The notes below the pieces were generated by a model. It was not told the DNA's origin, did no database searches, and worked only from the letters and a program-made list of their open reading frames with translations. Below, piece by piece: positions 16,671-25,159 of a stretch of 64,000 bases of DNA (positions within the stretch are counted from its first letter, which is position 1; every line of letters begins with the position of its first letter). Source of the stretch: Antricoccus suffuscus (GTDB lineage Bacteria; Actinomycetota; Actinomycetes; Mycobacteriales; Antricoccaceae); contig NZ_PVUE01000001.1 in the NCBI RefSeq assembly GCF_003003235.1, positions 186,001 to 250,000 of the forward strand. The letters run 5' to 3'. The position numbers were made by a program, and so were the translations under genes.

Positions 16671-17969
16671 TTACTGGTACATGTACGGTATGCCGTCGGC
16701 GTTGTCATCGACGCGCTCGGTCTCGTGGATTCGGCGATACGCCCGGTTGCGGGTTCGCAGGATCATGGCGGCGAGCAGCGCGGCCAGTATCGTACCGATG
16801 AGGACACCGATTTTGACGTGGGCATCATGGATTGTGCCGGCGCCGAAAGCGAGGTCGCCAATCAACAGCGAGACGGTAAACCCGATCCCTGCCAGCACGC
16901 TGACACCGAACACGTCGAGCCATCTCAGGTTCGTGTCGAGGGTGGCGCCGGTGAATCGGGACAGCAGATACGTGGTGCCGGAAATGCCGACCGCTTTTCC
17001 TACTATGAGCCCGGCGATGATCCCGAGCGTGACGGTGTCGGTCAGCGCGTCGGCCAGGCCACTAAATCCGCCGATCGTGACGCCAGCGGCGAAAAACGCG
17101 AAGACCGGCACCGCGATGCCGGCGGACAGCGGGCGGAAGCGGTGTTCGAAGTGCTCGGCCAGGCCGGGGCCGGCCTCGGGACCGCCGTGGCTGCGACTGC
17201 GGATCACTGGGACGACGAATCCGAGCAGTACGCCGGCGACGGTAGCGTGCACGCCGGAGGCGTGCACCAGGCCCCAAGTGATCAGGGCCAAGGGGAGTAG
17301 CAGCCACCAGGAGCGGATCCGGCGTTGTACAGCGAAGGCAAATAGTGCCAGCGGGACGATTGCCAACAGCAGCGGGATAAATTGAACATTCTTCGTGTAG
17401 AAGATGGCGATGATGGTGACGGCAAGTAGATCGTCCACGACGGCCAGGGTGAGCAAAAACGTTCGCAGGGCGGTCGGGAGATGCGTGTTGATTACTGCGA
17501 GGACGGCCAGCGCGAACGCGATGTCTGTTGCCGTAGGAATGGCCCAACCCGCAAGCGTGCCGGAGGTGCCCGTGAGATTGATGGCCACGTATACCACCGC
17601 GGGCACGGCCATCCCGCCGACCGCGGCGAGGATGGGTAACGCCGCGCGGCGTGGGTCTCGCAGGTCGCCGGCAACAAACTTGCGCTTGAGCTCGAGGCCG
17701 ACCACGAAGAAGAAGACTGCGAGCAGACCGTCAGCCGCCCACGTGCCGAGCGACAGGTCGAGGTGCAGGGCAGCCGGGCCGATCTCGTAGTTGCGCAGGG
17801 CGTGATAGGAATCCGCTAGCGGGGAGTTGGCCCAGACCAGCGCGATCACCGTGGCGGCAAGCAGCAGGGCCCCGCCAACCGTCTCCTTGCGCAGTACGGC
17901 GGCGATACGGGCAGTTTCTGGCCATGACCCGCGCTGAAGCAGCGCCGGCACGGAAGGCTTATGCGTCAC
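16671..17969 (-). CDS. nhaA: Na+/H+ antiporter NhaA
   Basis: This 432-residue polytopic inner-membrane protein exchanges protons for sodium. Family landmarks are present: [21 protein letters not shown] near the start, [38 protein letters not shown] (TDIAFA is conserved) and [17 protein letters not shown] with the paired aspartates that bind sodium. About 11-12 helices are visible. I use GTG 17969, which has GGAG upstream; an in-frame start at 18026 would add 19 polar residues not typical of NhaA. It is followed by the MarR gene. Confidence 0.92.
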   Translation of the reverse strand: MTHKPSVPALLQRGSWPETARIAAVLRKETVGGALLLAATVIALVWANSPLADSYHALRNYEIGPAALHLDLSLGTWAADGLLAVFFFVVGLELKRKFVAGDLRDPRRAALPILAAVGGMAVPAVVYVAINLTGTSGTLAGWAIPTATDIAFALAVLAVINTHLPTALRTFLLTLAVVDDLLAVTIIAIFYTKNVQFIPLLLAIVPLALFAFAVQRRIRSWWLLLPLALITWGLVHASGVHATVAGVLLGFVVPVIRSRSHGGPEAGPGLAEHFEHRFRPLSAGIAVPVFAFFAAGVTIGGFSGLADALTDTVTLGIIAGLIVGKAVGISGTTYLLSRFTGATLDTNLRWLDVFGVSVLAGIGFTVSLLIGDLAFGAGTIHDAHVKIGVLIGTILAALLAAMILRTRNRAYRRIHETERVDDNADGIPYMYQ

Positions 17970-18128
17970 GGAAATGGTTCTCCAGGGTTCGGCAAATCTG
18001 ACTGCCGACCAGGCTTCCCGGCGCACCGCTCACCATTCTACTGAAGTCGGGACTCAGCGGGAGTGATGGTGATTAGTGACGGGAACCGCGAAGTGATAGG
18101 GGCGTCTGCCGTCGGCGCACGCAGACGG

Positions 18129-18587
18129 CTACGCCACGGATTCGACCTTAGCTTTAATGCGCTCAAGCGTTGTTCTCATGCCATTTCGGTTGGTGCGGCC
18201 CCGTGCCCAGCCAAGCAGAGCCCAATAGATGCGTAGTGGCAACGTCTTGGACAGTTCGAACGACTCAGTGACGTTGGTGCCGGCGTCGGTCGACTCGAGG
18301 CTGTAGCGCCATGTGTTGATCGGCTTACCGCTCGGCCCGACTCCGAAAGCAAAATCCTTTCCAGGTTCGCACATTGTCACGGTGCAGGTGGTCCAGTAGG
18401 TCGGTCCTCTGCCATTACGCCGCACGTGCCCGCGGAACCGGGCGCCGATAGCCGGTCCGGTTGCTCCATCGAGCCATTCGGCCTCGAACGTCTCCGGGCT
18501 GTACTCACCGATCCGGGTCACATCGCTGACAAGATCCCAGATCTTGTCAGCGGGCGCTGCCATGTGGACAGTGACTGAGTCATGCAC
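18129..18587 (-). CDS. SRPBCC (START-like) family protein
   Basis: This 152-residue polyketide-cyclase/dehydrase-type protein has a helix-grip fold with a hydrophobic cavity. It starts VTVHMAAPADKIWDLVSDVT, a standard SRPBCC opening, and ends with a long C-terminal helix. WLDGATGPAIGARFRGH and TWRYSLESTDAGTNV fit the family. Its ATG lies 8 bases inside the end of the SigC-like sigma gene, so it is the last gene of the CHRD protein - sortase - sigma operon. The ligand is unknown; small lipophilic molecules are typical. Confidence 0.82.
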   Translation of the reverse strand: MHDSVTVHMAAPADKIWDLVSDVTRIGEYSPETFEAEWLDGATGPAIGARFRGHVRRNGRGPTYWTTCTVTMCEPGKDFAFGVGPSGKPINTWRYSLESTDAGTNVTESFELSKTLPLRIYWALLGWARGRTNRNGMRTTLERIKAKVESVA

Positions 18588-19218
18588 TATTACTGCTCCT
18601 TATTCGTCGACGTGTGGGGATATCGAGTCGCGTATCGACATCGACTGCGGCCACGAGATCCTCGCGCGCCCGTGCAATCCTTGAGCGGATCGTGCCTACG
18701 GGGCAGCGACACACCTCGGCAGCCTCGGCGTACGACGCTCCGAGCATTTGCGTGAGGACGAACGCGGCTTTGCGATCTGGTTCGAGGTGGTCGACGAGGT
18801 CGCGTAACGCGGCGTACGTCGTGAAGTCGCCCGACAGAGTGTCGGCGCGGTCGAGCCCGTTAGCGCTGTCGTGATGGTTCAGCCTCCATGTACGTCGTCG
18901 CGAGCGCACATGATCTGCGCACACGCGACGCGCGATGGACAGCAGCCACGTCGTGGCCGACGAGCGCGCCGCGAACGACGACAGGCTGCGGAACGCGCGC
19001 AAGTAGGTCTCCTGCGTGAGATCATCGGCTGCCCCGTGACTACCGAGGTAGGAGCATAACCTCCACACGTCGGTCTGGGTAGCGCGGACAAACAGGGCCA
19101 TCGCGTGGTCGTCGCCGTTGCCTGCCGCGATTGCCCAAGCGGTCACATCTTCGGCAGTTGGCTGGTTATCAAGGGCAGTGACCCTGGGCCTACCGGAAGG
19201 CGCCGACGTAGATGACAT
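18580..19218 (-). CDS. ECF RNA polymerase sigma factor, SigC-like
   Basis: This 212-residue ECF sigma factor has region 2 with ATQTDVWRLCSYLGSHGAAD, LTQETYLRAFRS and ATTWLLSIARRVCADHVR. Region 4 is DRKAAFVLTQMLGASYAEAA followed by VCRCPVGTIRSRIARAREDL. The wording closely recalls mycobacterial SigC, a factor with no known anti-sigma protein; none is encoded here either. The frame is open further upstream (to 19560) but that part is antisense-like, so ATG 19218 is used; it overlaps the sortase stop by one base (TGATG). Being in the same operon as a sortase and its likely substrate, it may control cell-surface genes. Confidence 0.87.
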   Translation of the reverse strand: MSSTSAPSGRPRVTALDNQPTAEDVTAWAIAAGNGDDHAMALFVRATQTDVWRLCSYLGSHGAADDLTQETYLRAFRSLSSFAARSSATTWLLSIARRVCADHVRSRRRTWRLNHHDSANGLDRADTLSGDFTTYAALRDLVDHLEPDRKAAFVLTQMLGASYAEAAEVCRCPVGTIRSRIARAREDLVAAVDVDTRLDIPTRRRIRSSNSA

Positions 19219-19952
19219 CAGGCGGGGTGGGTGGAGGCGAGGCTGGCGAAGACGACGATGTTGTCCTCGTAGCTGTGCGCGGTGAAGTCGAATTTGCCGC
19301 CGCAGGTGATCAGTCGGAGCGCGGCGTGATCGGTGTTGCCGTAGACCTCGATGGTGGGGAACTGGTTTTTCGGGTATTGGGCGACTTTGTCGATGTTGAA
19401 TACGGCCACGGTGGCGTCGGTGCGGGTGATCGATACTTGATCGCCCGGCTTGAGCGCGCCGAGCTTGAAGAACACGCCGGGACCGTATTCCTTGGAGTCG
19501 ATGTGGCCCAGGACGATGGAGGGCCCAAGTTGGCCGGGGGTCGGGGAGCCGGTAAACCACCCGGCTCGGGAGTCTTTTTCCAGTGGAGGTACCTGCACGG
19601 TGCCGTCCGGGTTCGTACCTAATTGCAGTAGGTCTGAACTGACGCCGATCGCCGGTACGTCGATGTGGGTCGGCGGCGAGGCGGGCAGCGTTAGTGGTGC
19701 CGGGGCTGGGGCGGACGCGGATGGCGTGGTTGAGGTCTGCGGATCGGGTGTTTTCGGAGTACTGCTGGCGGTCGAACTCGTACTGCCAGCAGCAGCCGCC
19801 GATGGCATCGGCGCCTGCTGCTGAGAGTTCACGCCGACCACTATGACGATGATGCCGGCGATCAGCAGGACAATGGCCGTCGCGGCGACGATCAGTCGGC
19901 CGCGACGGCCGCGCAGCCTGCGCATCGCCCCCTGATCGCGGTGCGTAGGCAT
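19218..19952 (-). CDS. Class F-type sortase with no arginine after the catalytic cysteine
   Basis: This 244-residue membrane-anchored transpeptidase-like protein has a TM helix (about 20-42), a Ser/Thr/Pro linker (50-95) and a sortase barrel. Visible catalytic residues are His in SIVLGHIDSKEYG and Cys in LRLITCGGKFDF. Sortases normally also use an Arg a short distance after the Cys; here the rest of the protein (FTAHSYEDNIVVFASLAST to the end) contains no Arg, and Glu occupies the SYEDN position. Either another residue substitutes or activity is altered. It lies 9 bases after the CHRD-like surface protein, its likely client. Confidence 0.85.
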   Translation of the reverse strand: MPTHRDQGAMRRLRGRRGRLIVAATAIVLLIAGIIVIVVGVNSQQQAPMPSAAAAGSTSSTASSTPKTPDPQTSTTPSASAPAPAPLTLPASPPTHIDVPAIGVSSDLLQLGTNPDGTVQVPPLEKDSRAGWFTGSPTPGQLGPSIVLGHIDSKEYGPGVFFKLGALKPGDQVSITRTDATVAVFNIDKVAQYPKNQFPTIEVYGNTDHAALRLITCGGKFDFTAHSYEDNIVVFASLASTHPA

Positions 19953-19961
19953 GTCGTTACC

Positions 19962-20756
19962 TCAGTTCTGTGAGAAGCGGCGACGTCCGGCGAACGCGAC
20001 ACCGCCGGCTGCGGCGAGTAGCCCACCGCCGAGGCCGAACAGGGCCTCGTTTTCGATACCTGCGGTGCTGCCGCCGCCCGTGTCTGCGGCCCCACTGGGT
20101 GTGGTGCCCATCTGGCTGCTAGCCAACGAGCCGCACAGTGCCGGTGAGGTTGCTGCCAACGGCAACGACGGCACCAGGTCGCTTGGCGCGTCTTGGGCGG
20201 CCTTGCTCAGTTTCGTCGGGTCGAGGCCGTGTACGACGATGACGGCGGTACCGGCTTTGATCGATGCGACGCTTTTCGCGTCGAGAGTGATGGTGCGTGA
20301 GTATTTGTATCCCGAGCCACTGGGCGCGATTGTCACGTCGGTTCCGGCAGCTGGGCTGGTGTCACCAGAGACGGACAGGGTCGTACCGATGCCACCGTAT
20401 GCTGGTCCGCCTTCGGTGGTGCTGATGACCCCGTCGCCGTTGGTGTCGGCGGCGGCGGTGGGGCATTGGCCTTTGCCGCCGATGTGGATGTGCTGTACGT
20501 GTGGGTATGGCTTGCCCATGAATGTTTCGGCTAGGCCGCTGACGTTCTCAGTGATGGTGGCTTGGTCGCCGTTGAGCTGCAGCATTAGGGTGCCGGAGGC
20601 GCCGGAGTTGTTGACCTGCTGCAGGTCGGCTTGGTAGGACGCGCCTGCGTCTGCAGAGGCGACACCACTCATGGACAGGCTCATTGCGCCGATCGCGACC
20701 GCGCCTAGTGCGGCCGCCGATCCTCGCACGAATTTACTCTTCGTCTTCTTCTTCAT
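19962..20756 (-). CDS. CHRD-like secreted protein with C-terminal membrane anchor
   Basis: This 264-residue exported protein has a signal peptide of about 36 residues (ends SGVASADA). A CHRD-like beta domain contains PHVQHIHIGGKGQCP. DTNGDGVISTTE matches an EF-hand-type calcium loop (D-x-N-x-D-G-x-I-S-x2-E). The C-terminus has SGAADTGGGSTAG, a hydrophobic helix and RRRF, so it looks sortase-sorted although no LPXTG is present. The sortase gene starts 9 bases downstream. A decayed partial copy of this gene's end and upstream region lies at 23.56-23.82 kb. Function unknown; surface display is inferred. Confidence 0.8.
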   Translation of the reverse strand: MKKKTKSKFVRGSAAALGAVAIGAMSLSMSGVASADAGASYQADLQQVNNSGASGTLMLQLNGDQATITENVSGLAETFMGKPYPHVQHIHIGGKGQCPTAAADTNGDGVISTTEGGPAYGGIGTTLSVSGDTSPAAGTDVTIAPSGSGYKYSRTITLDAKSVASIKAGTAVIVVHGLDPTKLSKAAQDAPSDLVPSLPLAATSPALCGSLASSQMGTTPSGAADTGGGSTAGIENEALFGLGGGLLAAAGGVAFAGRRRFSQN

Positions 20757-21086
20757 CGCGGTTCCTCCGGTTCAGCCGATCTAGTCGGCGCGTGGATTGT
20801 TCGTATGCCGGCTATTCGGAGCTACCCTGCCCATCGGATTGGCCGCGCATCGAAAAACTTCGTGCCCGCGACAGTTCGCGCCGGATGCGGCGTTCATGAT
20901 GACTCGTCCCGTCGGTCACGGTTCTTGAACACGGGCGATCTTTAATCCGTCGCGGCGCCGAGGTGACTCGACCGGGGACTTCTTCTTGCCGTCGTGAATC
21001 CGCGGGCTCGTAGGGCAAGCCGTTGTGCCAGCGGTGTCGAACCACGACTAAGACGCTCATCGTGGGCGACGACAGGAGGAACAGAC
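20757..21086. promoter_or_regulatory. Divergent promoter region of CHRD-sortase operon and cupredoxin gene
   Basis: This 330-base gap has no gene. On the leftward side GGAGGAACC precedes the CHRD ATG; on the rightward side AGGAGG precedes the cupredoxin ATG. The stretch 20771-20880 recurs in diverged form at 23701-23820, including GGCGCGTGGATTGTT and CGTATGCCG. The parts kept in both copies may mark promoter or operator sequence. I cannot assign -35/-10 boxes with confidence. Confidence 0.4.
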
Positions 21087-21488
21087 ATGACGACAAGGAA
21101 GCCTATGGCGGCTGCGGCCTTGGTGGCCGCGATCATCGGGTTAGCTGGATGCGGGTCCGCAAGCCAGGACACCGGAAGCTCTGTCGCGCCCGCACCAAGT
21201 ACAAGCTCCGCGACCGCGCCGTCTGCGAAGAGTTCAAACGCAACCGTGATGCTCATGATCAAGAACTACAAGTACAGCGGTGCGGAGTCAGTGAGCCCAG
21301 GAGCGAAGATCATGGTGATGAACGAGGACTCGGTCAATCACACCGTGACTGCTGAGAACAAGAGTGATTTCGATGTGACGGTGAAGGCCGGTGAGTCCGT
21401 CACATTCACCGCACCGACGAAGCCCGGGACGTATAAATACACCTGCACGTTTCATCCGAACATGATGGGCACGCTGGTGGTGAAATGA
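21087..21488 (+). CDS. Cupredoxin-domain lipoprotein
   Basis: This 133-residue lipoprotein (AAIIGLAGCGS lipobox) has a Ser/Thr-rich linker and a plastocyanin-type copper domain. The type 1 copper ligands are visible in the right order: His in SVNHTVTA, then Cys, His and Met in KYTCTFHPNMMG. It should carry electrons or bind copper outside the membrane. ATG 21087 has a perfect AGGAGG six bases away, so earlier in-frame starts are unlikely. The stop overlaps the ATG of the following membrane protein (ATGA). It is divergent from the CHRD-sortase operon. Confidence 0.9.
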   Translation: MTTRKPMAAAALVAAIIGLAGCGSASQDTGSSVAPAPSTSSATAPSAKSSNATVMLMIKNYKYSGAESVSPGAKIMVMNEDSVNHTVTAENKSDFDVTVKAGESVTFTAPTKPGTYKYTCTFHPNMMGTLVVK

Positions 21489-21904
21489 GTCGGCACGCAG
21501 GCGCGCGCACGTCGCCGGTGGAGTTGGTGCTGCGGGTGCTGGTCGTCGCGACGCTGACAGTCGATGCGGTGGTGCATCTGCGCCTGGCCGGGATGTATCA
21601 AGCGGCCGCATCCGGCGGAGTCGGTGAGGGCACGTTGTTCCGGGTCGAAGCCGTCCTCGCCATCCTGTCGGCATTGTTTGTAGCGGCTCGCGGTAGTAAG
21701 GCCGCGTATGCGGCGGCTTTCGTAGTCACGCTCGGCGGCCTTGTGGTTGTGCTCCTGTACCGATACGTGAACGTTCCCGCTTTCGGTCCGATTCCGGCGA
21801 TGTATGAACCCGTCTGGTTCTTCCAGAAATCACTGAGCGCCGTCGCCCAAGGTGTAGGCGCGGTCGCCGCCGCCGCCGGATTTGTGCACACCCGGCGCAG
21901 GTGA
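21485..21904 (+). CDS. Four-helix membrane protein coupled to the cupredoxin
   Basis: This 139-residue membrane protein has four predicted helices: about 12-34 (VLRVLVVATLTVDAVVHL), 50-67, 72-92 and 113-134. A charged pair follows VDAVVHLRLAG, and a conserved-looking loop YVNVPAFGPIPAMYEP faces outside. It overlaps the cupredoxin stop by ATGA. No family name is certain. Translation coupling suggests it anchors or serves the copper protein, which is an inference. Confidence 0.7.
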   Translation: MSRHAGARTSPVELVLRVLVVATLTVDAVVHLRLAGMYQAAASGGVGEGTLFRVEAVLAILSALFVAARGSKAAYAAAFVVTLGGLVVVLLYRYVNVPAFGPIPAMYEPVWFFQKSLSAVAQGVGAVAAAAGFVHTRRR

Positions 21905-22152
21905 CACGCCGTTGCGACCTCGACGCGCGGTTGACTCTCACGTGCATGCCGTACGAGATTCGATGTGGTGAATCATTGGCGCGTCTGCAGTTTTCACTTC
22001 ACTTCCGCCGCTCTTGTAGCCATCTCGTGACCTCCGAGAGTGTCACGATCGGCTCTGGGGAAGTACCTTGATGAAGGTTGAGCAGACAGCCGTGACTCTT
22101 GGTCGACGATGCGCCCTCGGCGTACCGACCCGGCACAGGTAGGGACTGTCAC

Positions 22153-22521
22153 GTGCCAACGCCAACACTTGCGAACCACTCATCGAACGATGACGCCCAA
22201 TTCCACGTGCAGCGCGCGGGTACCACCGCGACCCTGACCATCACGGGCCTGCTCACCGGCCCTCATGTTCAATCGCTACGGGAAATGCTCGAGTGGCTGA
22301 GCACGCAGGGCCTGAGCGCAGTGACGATCAACCTTGACGTTTCTGCTGGTGTCGGAGCCGCCGTCTTGCGCCTGCTCCGGTTATCGCGCAGCAAACTACG
22401 CGGCCAGGGTGGAGACCTCGTTGCCCGCTCGGCCGATCCCAACATCATGGAGATGCTCGCGTTGATCGGGCTCGGCGAGCACAACGCTGCAAACGCGGCC
22501 GAAGGGCACCGGACCCGGTGA
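22153..22521 (+). CDS. STAS-domain protein (anti-anti-sigma-like)
   Basis: This 122-residue single STAS fold includes GTTATLTITGLLTGPHVQS, the strand-helix SAVTINLDVSAGVGAAVLRL and GGDLVARSADPNIMEMLALIG. STAS proteins of this size usually bind anti-sigma or kinase partners and switch by phosphorylation of a Ser/Thr before the second helix; here the segment is DVSAGVGAAV, so the Ser may be the site. GTG 22153 with AGGGA upstream is chosen over an upstream TTG (22099). No partner kinase or phosphatase gene is adjacent. Confidence 0.7.
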   Translation: MPTPTLANHSSNDDAQFHVQRAGTTATLTITGLLTGPHVQSLREMLEWLSTQGLSAVTINLDVSAGVGAAVLRLLRLSRSKLRGQGGDLVARSADPNIMEMLALIGLGEHNAANAAEGHRTR

Positions 22522-22671
22522 CTAGCTGCCGCGAAGCGCAGCAGGGCGCGAACTCCCCCCATTCATGCCGATTCCGGTCCAGCGTCGCGGCTTACTGGTC
22601 GTCGTTCCATCATCCACGCTCAGCGCCGTCATCTTGTTTCGCGACCAGGGCCCGGCTGTCTGTGAATTCTG

Positions 22672-23505
22672 TCAGCCGCCGACGTTAGGTGCGACCATCT
22701 TCGCGCTGAGTTCCCACAACTGCCGGGCTAGCTTGTCGTCATAGGCCTGCGTGTTAGCTCTGGACACCTTGCGCTTGTAGTAATACTCCCCTGGGGTCCA
22801 GTCGACTCCCGGGGACGCGGTAGCAAGCCACTCAAGCGTGTCCGCGCCCTTCTCGGGCGAGGTGAGACTTCTCTTCAGCATCGTCCGGTAGATGAATCGT
22901 AGATAACTTGAGGAGCCGGCCGAGAAGTTCGTGGCGACGTACCCAGGATGGAACGCCGCGCTAGCAATGCCAGCTCGCCGATACCGGCGATCGAGCTCTT
23001 TCGTGAACAGAATATTCGCCAGTTTGGCGTCGCCGTAGGCCTTATTGGCTGAATACTTAGAGCGCGCATCCAAGTCGTTGATATCGAGGTTGCCGAAAAA
23101 CCTGTTGGCGACACTGGATGTGTTGATAATGCGGGCCTTGGAATCAATAAGCCGATCGACGAGCAAGGTGGTCAGAAGGAACGGGGCGAGGTGATTAACC
23201 TGAAACGTCCTTTCGTGCCCGTCGTCCGTTTCCTCCCGTTTGCCCATGATTCCGCCGGCGTTATTGGCGAGCACGTCGATTCGGGGATACCGCTCGCGCA
23301 ATTGGGCTGCGAGCACGCGCACCTGGTCGAGGTGCGCAAAGTCAGCAATGAAGTGGTCCGCGCCGAGCGCCGTCGCAATCGCGGTCGTCTTCTGTTCTGA
23401 CCGACCTACGAGCACAACCCTTTCACCGACGGCGCTGAAATGACGAGCGGCGGCCGCTCCGATTCCGTCGCTCGCGCCGGTGATAACTATCGTCCGTGCA
23501 GGCAT
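22672..23505 (-). CDS. Short-chain dehydrogenase/reductase (retinol-dehydrogenase-like)
   Basis: This 277-residue classical-type SDR uses NAD(P). The cofactor motif TIVITGASDGIGAAAARHF is at the N-terminus, NNAG appears in DVLANNAGGIMGKREE, the catalytic Ser in INTSSVANRFFG, and the YxxxK pair in KAYGDAKLANILF. The C-terminal part FHPGYVATNFSAGSS is typical of retinol-dehydrogenase/WWOX-like SDRs. ATG 23505 has AGAGGAAAC upstream; the frame is open to 23538. The substrate is unknown. The stretch upstream of it (to 23.9 kb) is the decayed duplicate described below. Confidence 0.87.
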   Translation of the reverse strand: MPARTIVITGASDGIGAAAARHFSAVGERVVLVGRSEQKTTAIATALGADHFIADFAHLDQVRVLAAQLRERYPRIDVLANNAGGIMGKREETDDGHERTFQVNHLAPFLLTTLLVDRLIDSKARIINTSSVANRFFGNLDINDLDARSKYSANKAYGDAKLANILFTKELDRRYRRAGIASAAFHPGYVATNFSAGSSSYLRFIYRTMLKRSLTSPEKGADTLEWLATASPGVDWTPGEYYYKRKVSRANTQAYDDKLARQLWELSAKMVAPNVGG

Positions 23506-23564
23506 GTTTCCTCTTTCGTCGGAGAGTGCGCCTTTCACCTCGGCTACAGGCAGGGATCGCTACC

Positions 23565-23820
23565 TCAACTCTCTTTGGCTATCCGCCTCCCGCCGGCGGA
23601 GGCCAGGCTGGCGAACGCTACACCGTCGGTTGCGATGAGCGGTCCACCGCGGTCGCCGAACAGGGCCTCGTTTCCGATGCCTCCGTAGGGGGGTCCACTG
23701 TCAGCCGGCCTAGCCGGCGCGTGGATTGTTTCGTATGCCGACTATTCGAAGTCGCGACCGCTAACGGATTGGCGCCGATCGAAACGGGCGTTGATCGTGA
23801 CAATTTTGCGTCCAGCCGCG
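23565..23820 (-). pseudogene. Decayed partial duplicate of the CHRD-like gene end and its upstream region
   Basis: The 420-base gap 23506-23925 contains sequence related to 19962-20880. On the minus strand 23690-23565 reads GIGNEALFGDRGGPLIATDG, then GVAFASLASAGGRR and a stop; the live gene at the same place reads GIENEALFGLGGGLLAAAGG, then VAFAGRRR. Directly next to it, 23701-23820 matches the live gene's upstream region (shared GGCGCGTGGATTGTT and CGTATGCCG). The whole middle of the gene is absent, so this is an internally deleted, non-coding copy. Confidence 0.75.
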
Positions 23821-23925
23821 CTCACAGACACGCATACGGATCCAGGCAGAGCAATCCGGATGGGCCGCGACTTCGAACCATGAACTACACAACCGGATCA
23901 TGTGGATCGCTAATGGGAGCTTGAT

Positions 23926-24489
23926 ATGAAACGACTGAAGTTGCTTGTTGCCCTCATGGCAGCGGCCGGTATTTTGCTCGGCGGTTGCGCTACCTCCGGT
24001 GCCGCTACCACAGGCGCCGGATCGACAGCGTCATCCGTCACCGCGGGTAAAGGCGGTCCGACGGACTCTGCGCTGATGGTCTGTGGGGAGGAGCCGGCTA
24101 GCAGTATCACCCAAATTCTTGGCCTCGATAAGTCGCCACACAAAGTGCATACCTGGGCCAACAAGCTTTATACCTGCACCTATCATCTGCCGATGGGCGA
24201 GTTCGTGCTCTCGGTCAAAGAATCCGCAGACGACGCGGCCGCGATTGCCTATTTCAACGACCTGCAGACCAAACTTGCGCCGACGACACCGATTGAAGGA
24301 CTGGCGAATCTAGGATTCCCGGCCTATAACACGACCGCCGGCGCGACAGTATTTGTCAAGGACAATATGACGTTGCAGGTGGATGCGAGCAAACTACCAG
24401 CGACGCTAGGCCCGCACAACATATCGCGCAATGACCTCTCCTATCAGGTCGCGACCGTCATACTGGCATGCTGGAAAGAGCATCAGTGA
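23926..24489 (+). CDS. Hypothetical lipoprotein
   Basis: This 187-residue predicted lipoprotein has signal MKRLKLLVALMAAAGILLGG and a lipid-modified Cys. A low-complexity Thr/Ser/Gly linker follows, then a compact domain with three more cysteines: LMVCGEEPASSITQILGL, KLYTCTYHLPMGEF and ILACWKEHQ at the end. The pattern suggests disulfide-stabilised secreted folds seen in several actinobacterial lipoproteins of unknown function. A GGGAGC ribosome site precedes the ATG. No family is recognised. Confidence 0.72.
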   Translation: MKRLKLLVALMAAAGILLGGCATSGAATTGAGSTASSVTAGKGGPTDSALMVCGEEPASSITQILGLDKSPHKVHTWANKLYTCTYHLPMGEFVLSVKESADDAAAIAYFNDLQTKLAPTTPIEGLANLGFPAYNTTAGATVFVKDNMTLQVDASKLPATLGPHNISRNDLSYQVATVILACWKEHQ

Positions 24490-24641
24490 GGGTCTAGTCA
24501 TCGCAATATGCCACGCGGATTCTACGCATCGAGGTCGGCGACTAGCTGGACCACCAGCATCCGACCGCCTAGGTGATAAATCGCTTCACAATGGGTACTA
24601 GGAACTCGGTGAGAGTCTCTGCGTCGAAGGAGTCGATTGAT

Positions 24642-25043
24642 ATGTCCGATCCGCTTCCCCCGGACGAGTCGCCCCGCGCCGCGGCGCTTCCTGGAGACCT
24701 GGGCCAGAGCCCCCCGGGCCCGGATCCGGAAACAGAGTTGGCACGAGGCAATGCGCCTGGGTTGGACCGTCACGGACGGGTACGACGTACTCGGACGAGC
24801 GGCATTTGGGTTGGCCTGATCCTGTCGGCGATCTTCCTCATTTTGCTGATCGTGTTCATCGCCCAAAATTCACATCAAGCCTCAGTGCACTTCTTCGGCT
24901 GGGATGGGAATTTTCCGCTTGGTCTGACCATCCTCTTCGCCGCCATCGCGGGCATGCTCCTGGTCGCTATCCCTGGCACGGTGCGGATTCTTCAGTTACG
25001 CCGAAACCTGCGCAAGAACGCGCCACATCCGACAATTCAGTAG
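24642..25043 (+). CDS. LapA-domain (DUF1049) membrane protein
   Basis: This 133-residue protein has an acidic, Pro-rich N-terminal tail (about 1-55) followed by a LapA/DUF1049 unit with two helices (about 58-78 and 93-115) separated by NSHQASVHFFGWDGNFPLGL. The motif of a short beta hairpin between the helices is characteristic. ATG 24642 has GAAGGAG upstream; an earlier in-frame start at 24573 lacks one. LapA proteins take part in envelope or lipopolysaccharide assembly in proteobacteria; in actinobacteria the role is unknown. Confidence 0.8.
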   Translation: MSDPLPPDESPRAAALPGDLGQSPPGPDPETELARGNAPGLDRHGRVRRTRTSGIWVGLILSAIFLILLIVFIAQNSHQASVHFFGWDGNFPLGLTILFAAIAGMLLVAIPGTVRILQLRRNLRKNAPHPTIQ

Positions 25044-25159
25044 ACCTACCGTTACGGAGCTACTCTCTCTTCTCACCACCAATCCGTGCCCGCCGCGACT
25101 TCGAACTTCTGATGGGATAGCGCGCCGATGTGGCGCGACTTGCGAGAGACGGAGCAACG

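Noticed and set aside
16521-17300. Long rightward open frame (259 codons) over nhaA
   Set aside because: It is antisense to clear NhaA coding sequence; Gly/Asp/Gln-rich nonsense composition is typical of opposite-strand frames in high-GC DNA.
19219-19560. N-terminal extension of the SigC-like sigma factor
   Set aside because: Runs through the sortase gene in another frame; the sigma fold is complete from ATG 19218.
22545-22565. A C6/G6 run that might be another G-loop or 6C RNA
   Set aside because: Only one run, with no second hairpin, promoter or matching terminator around it.
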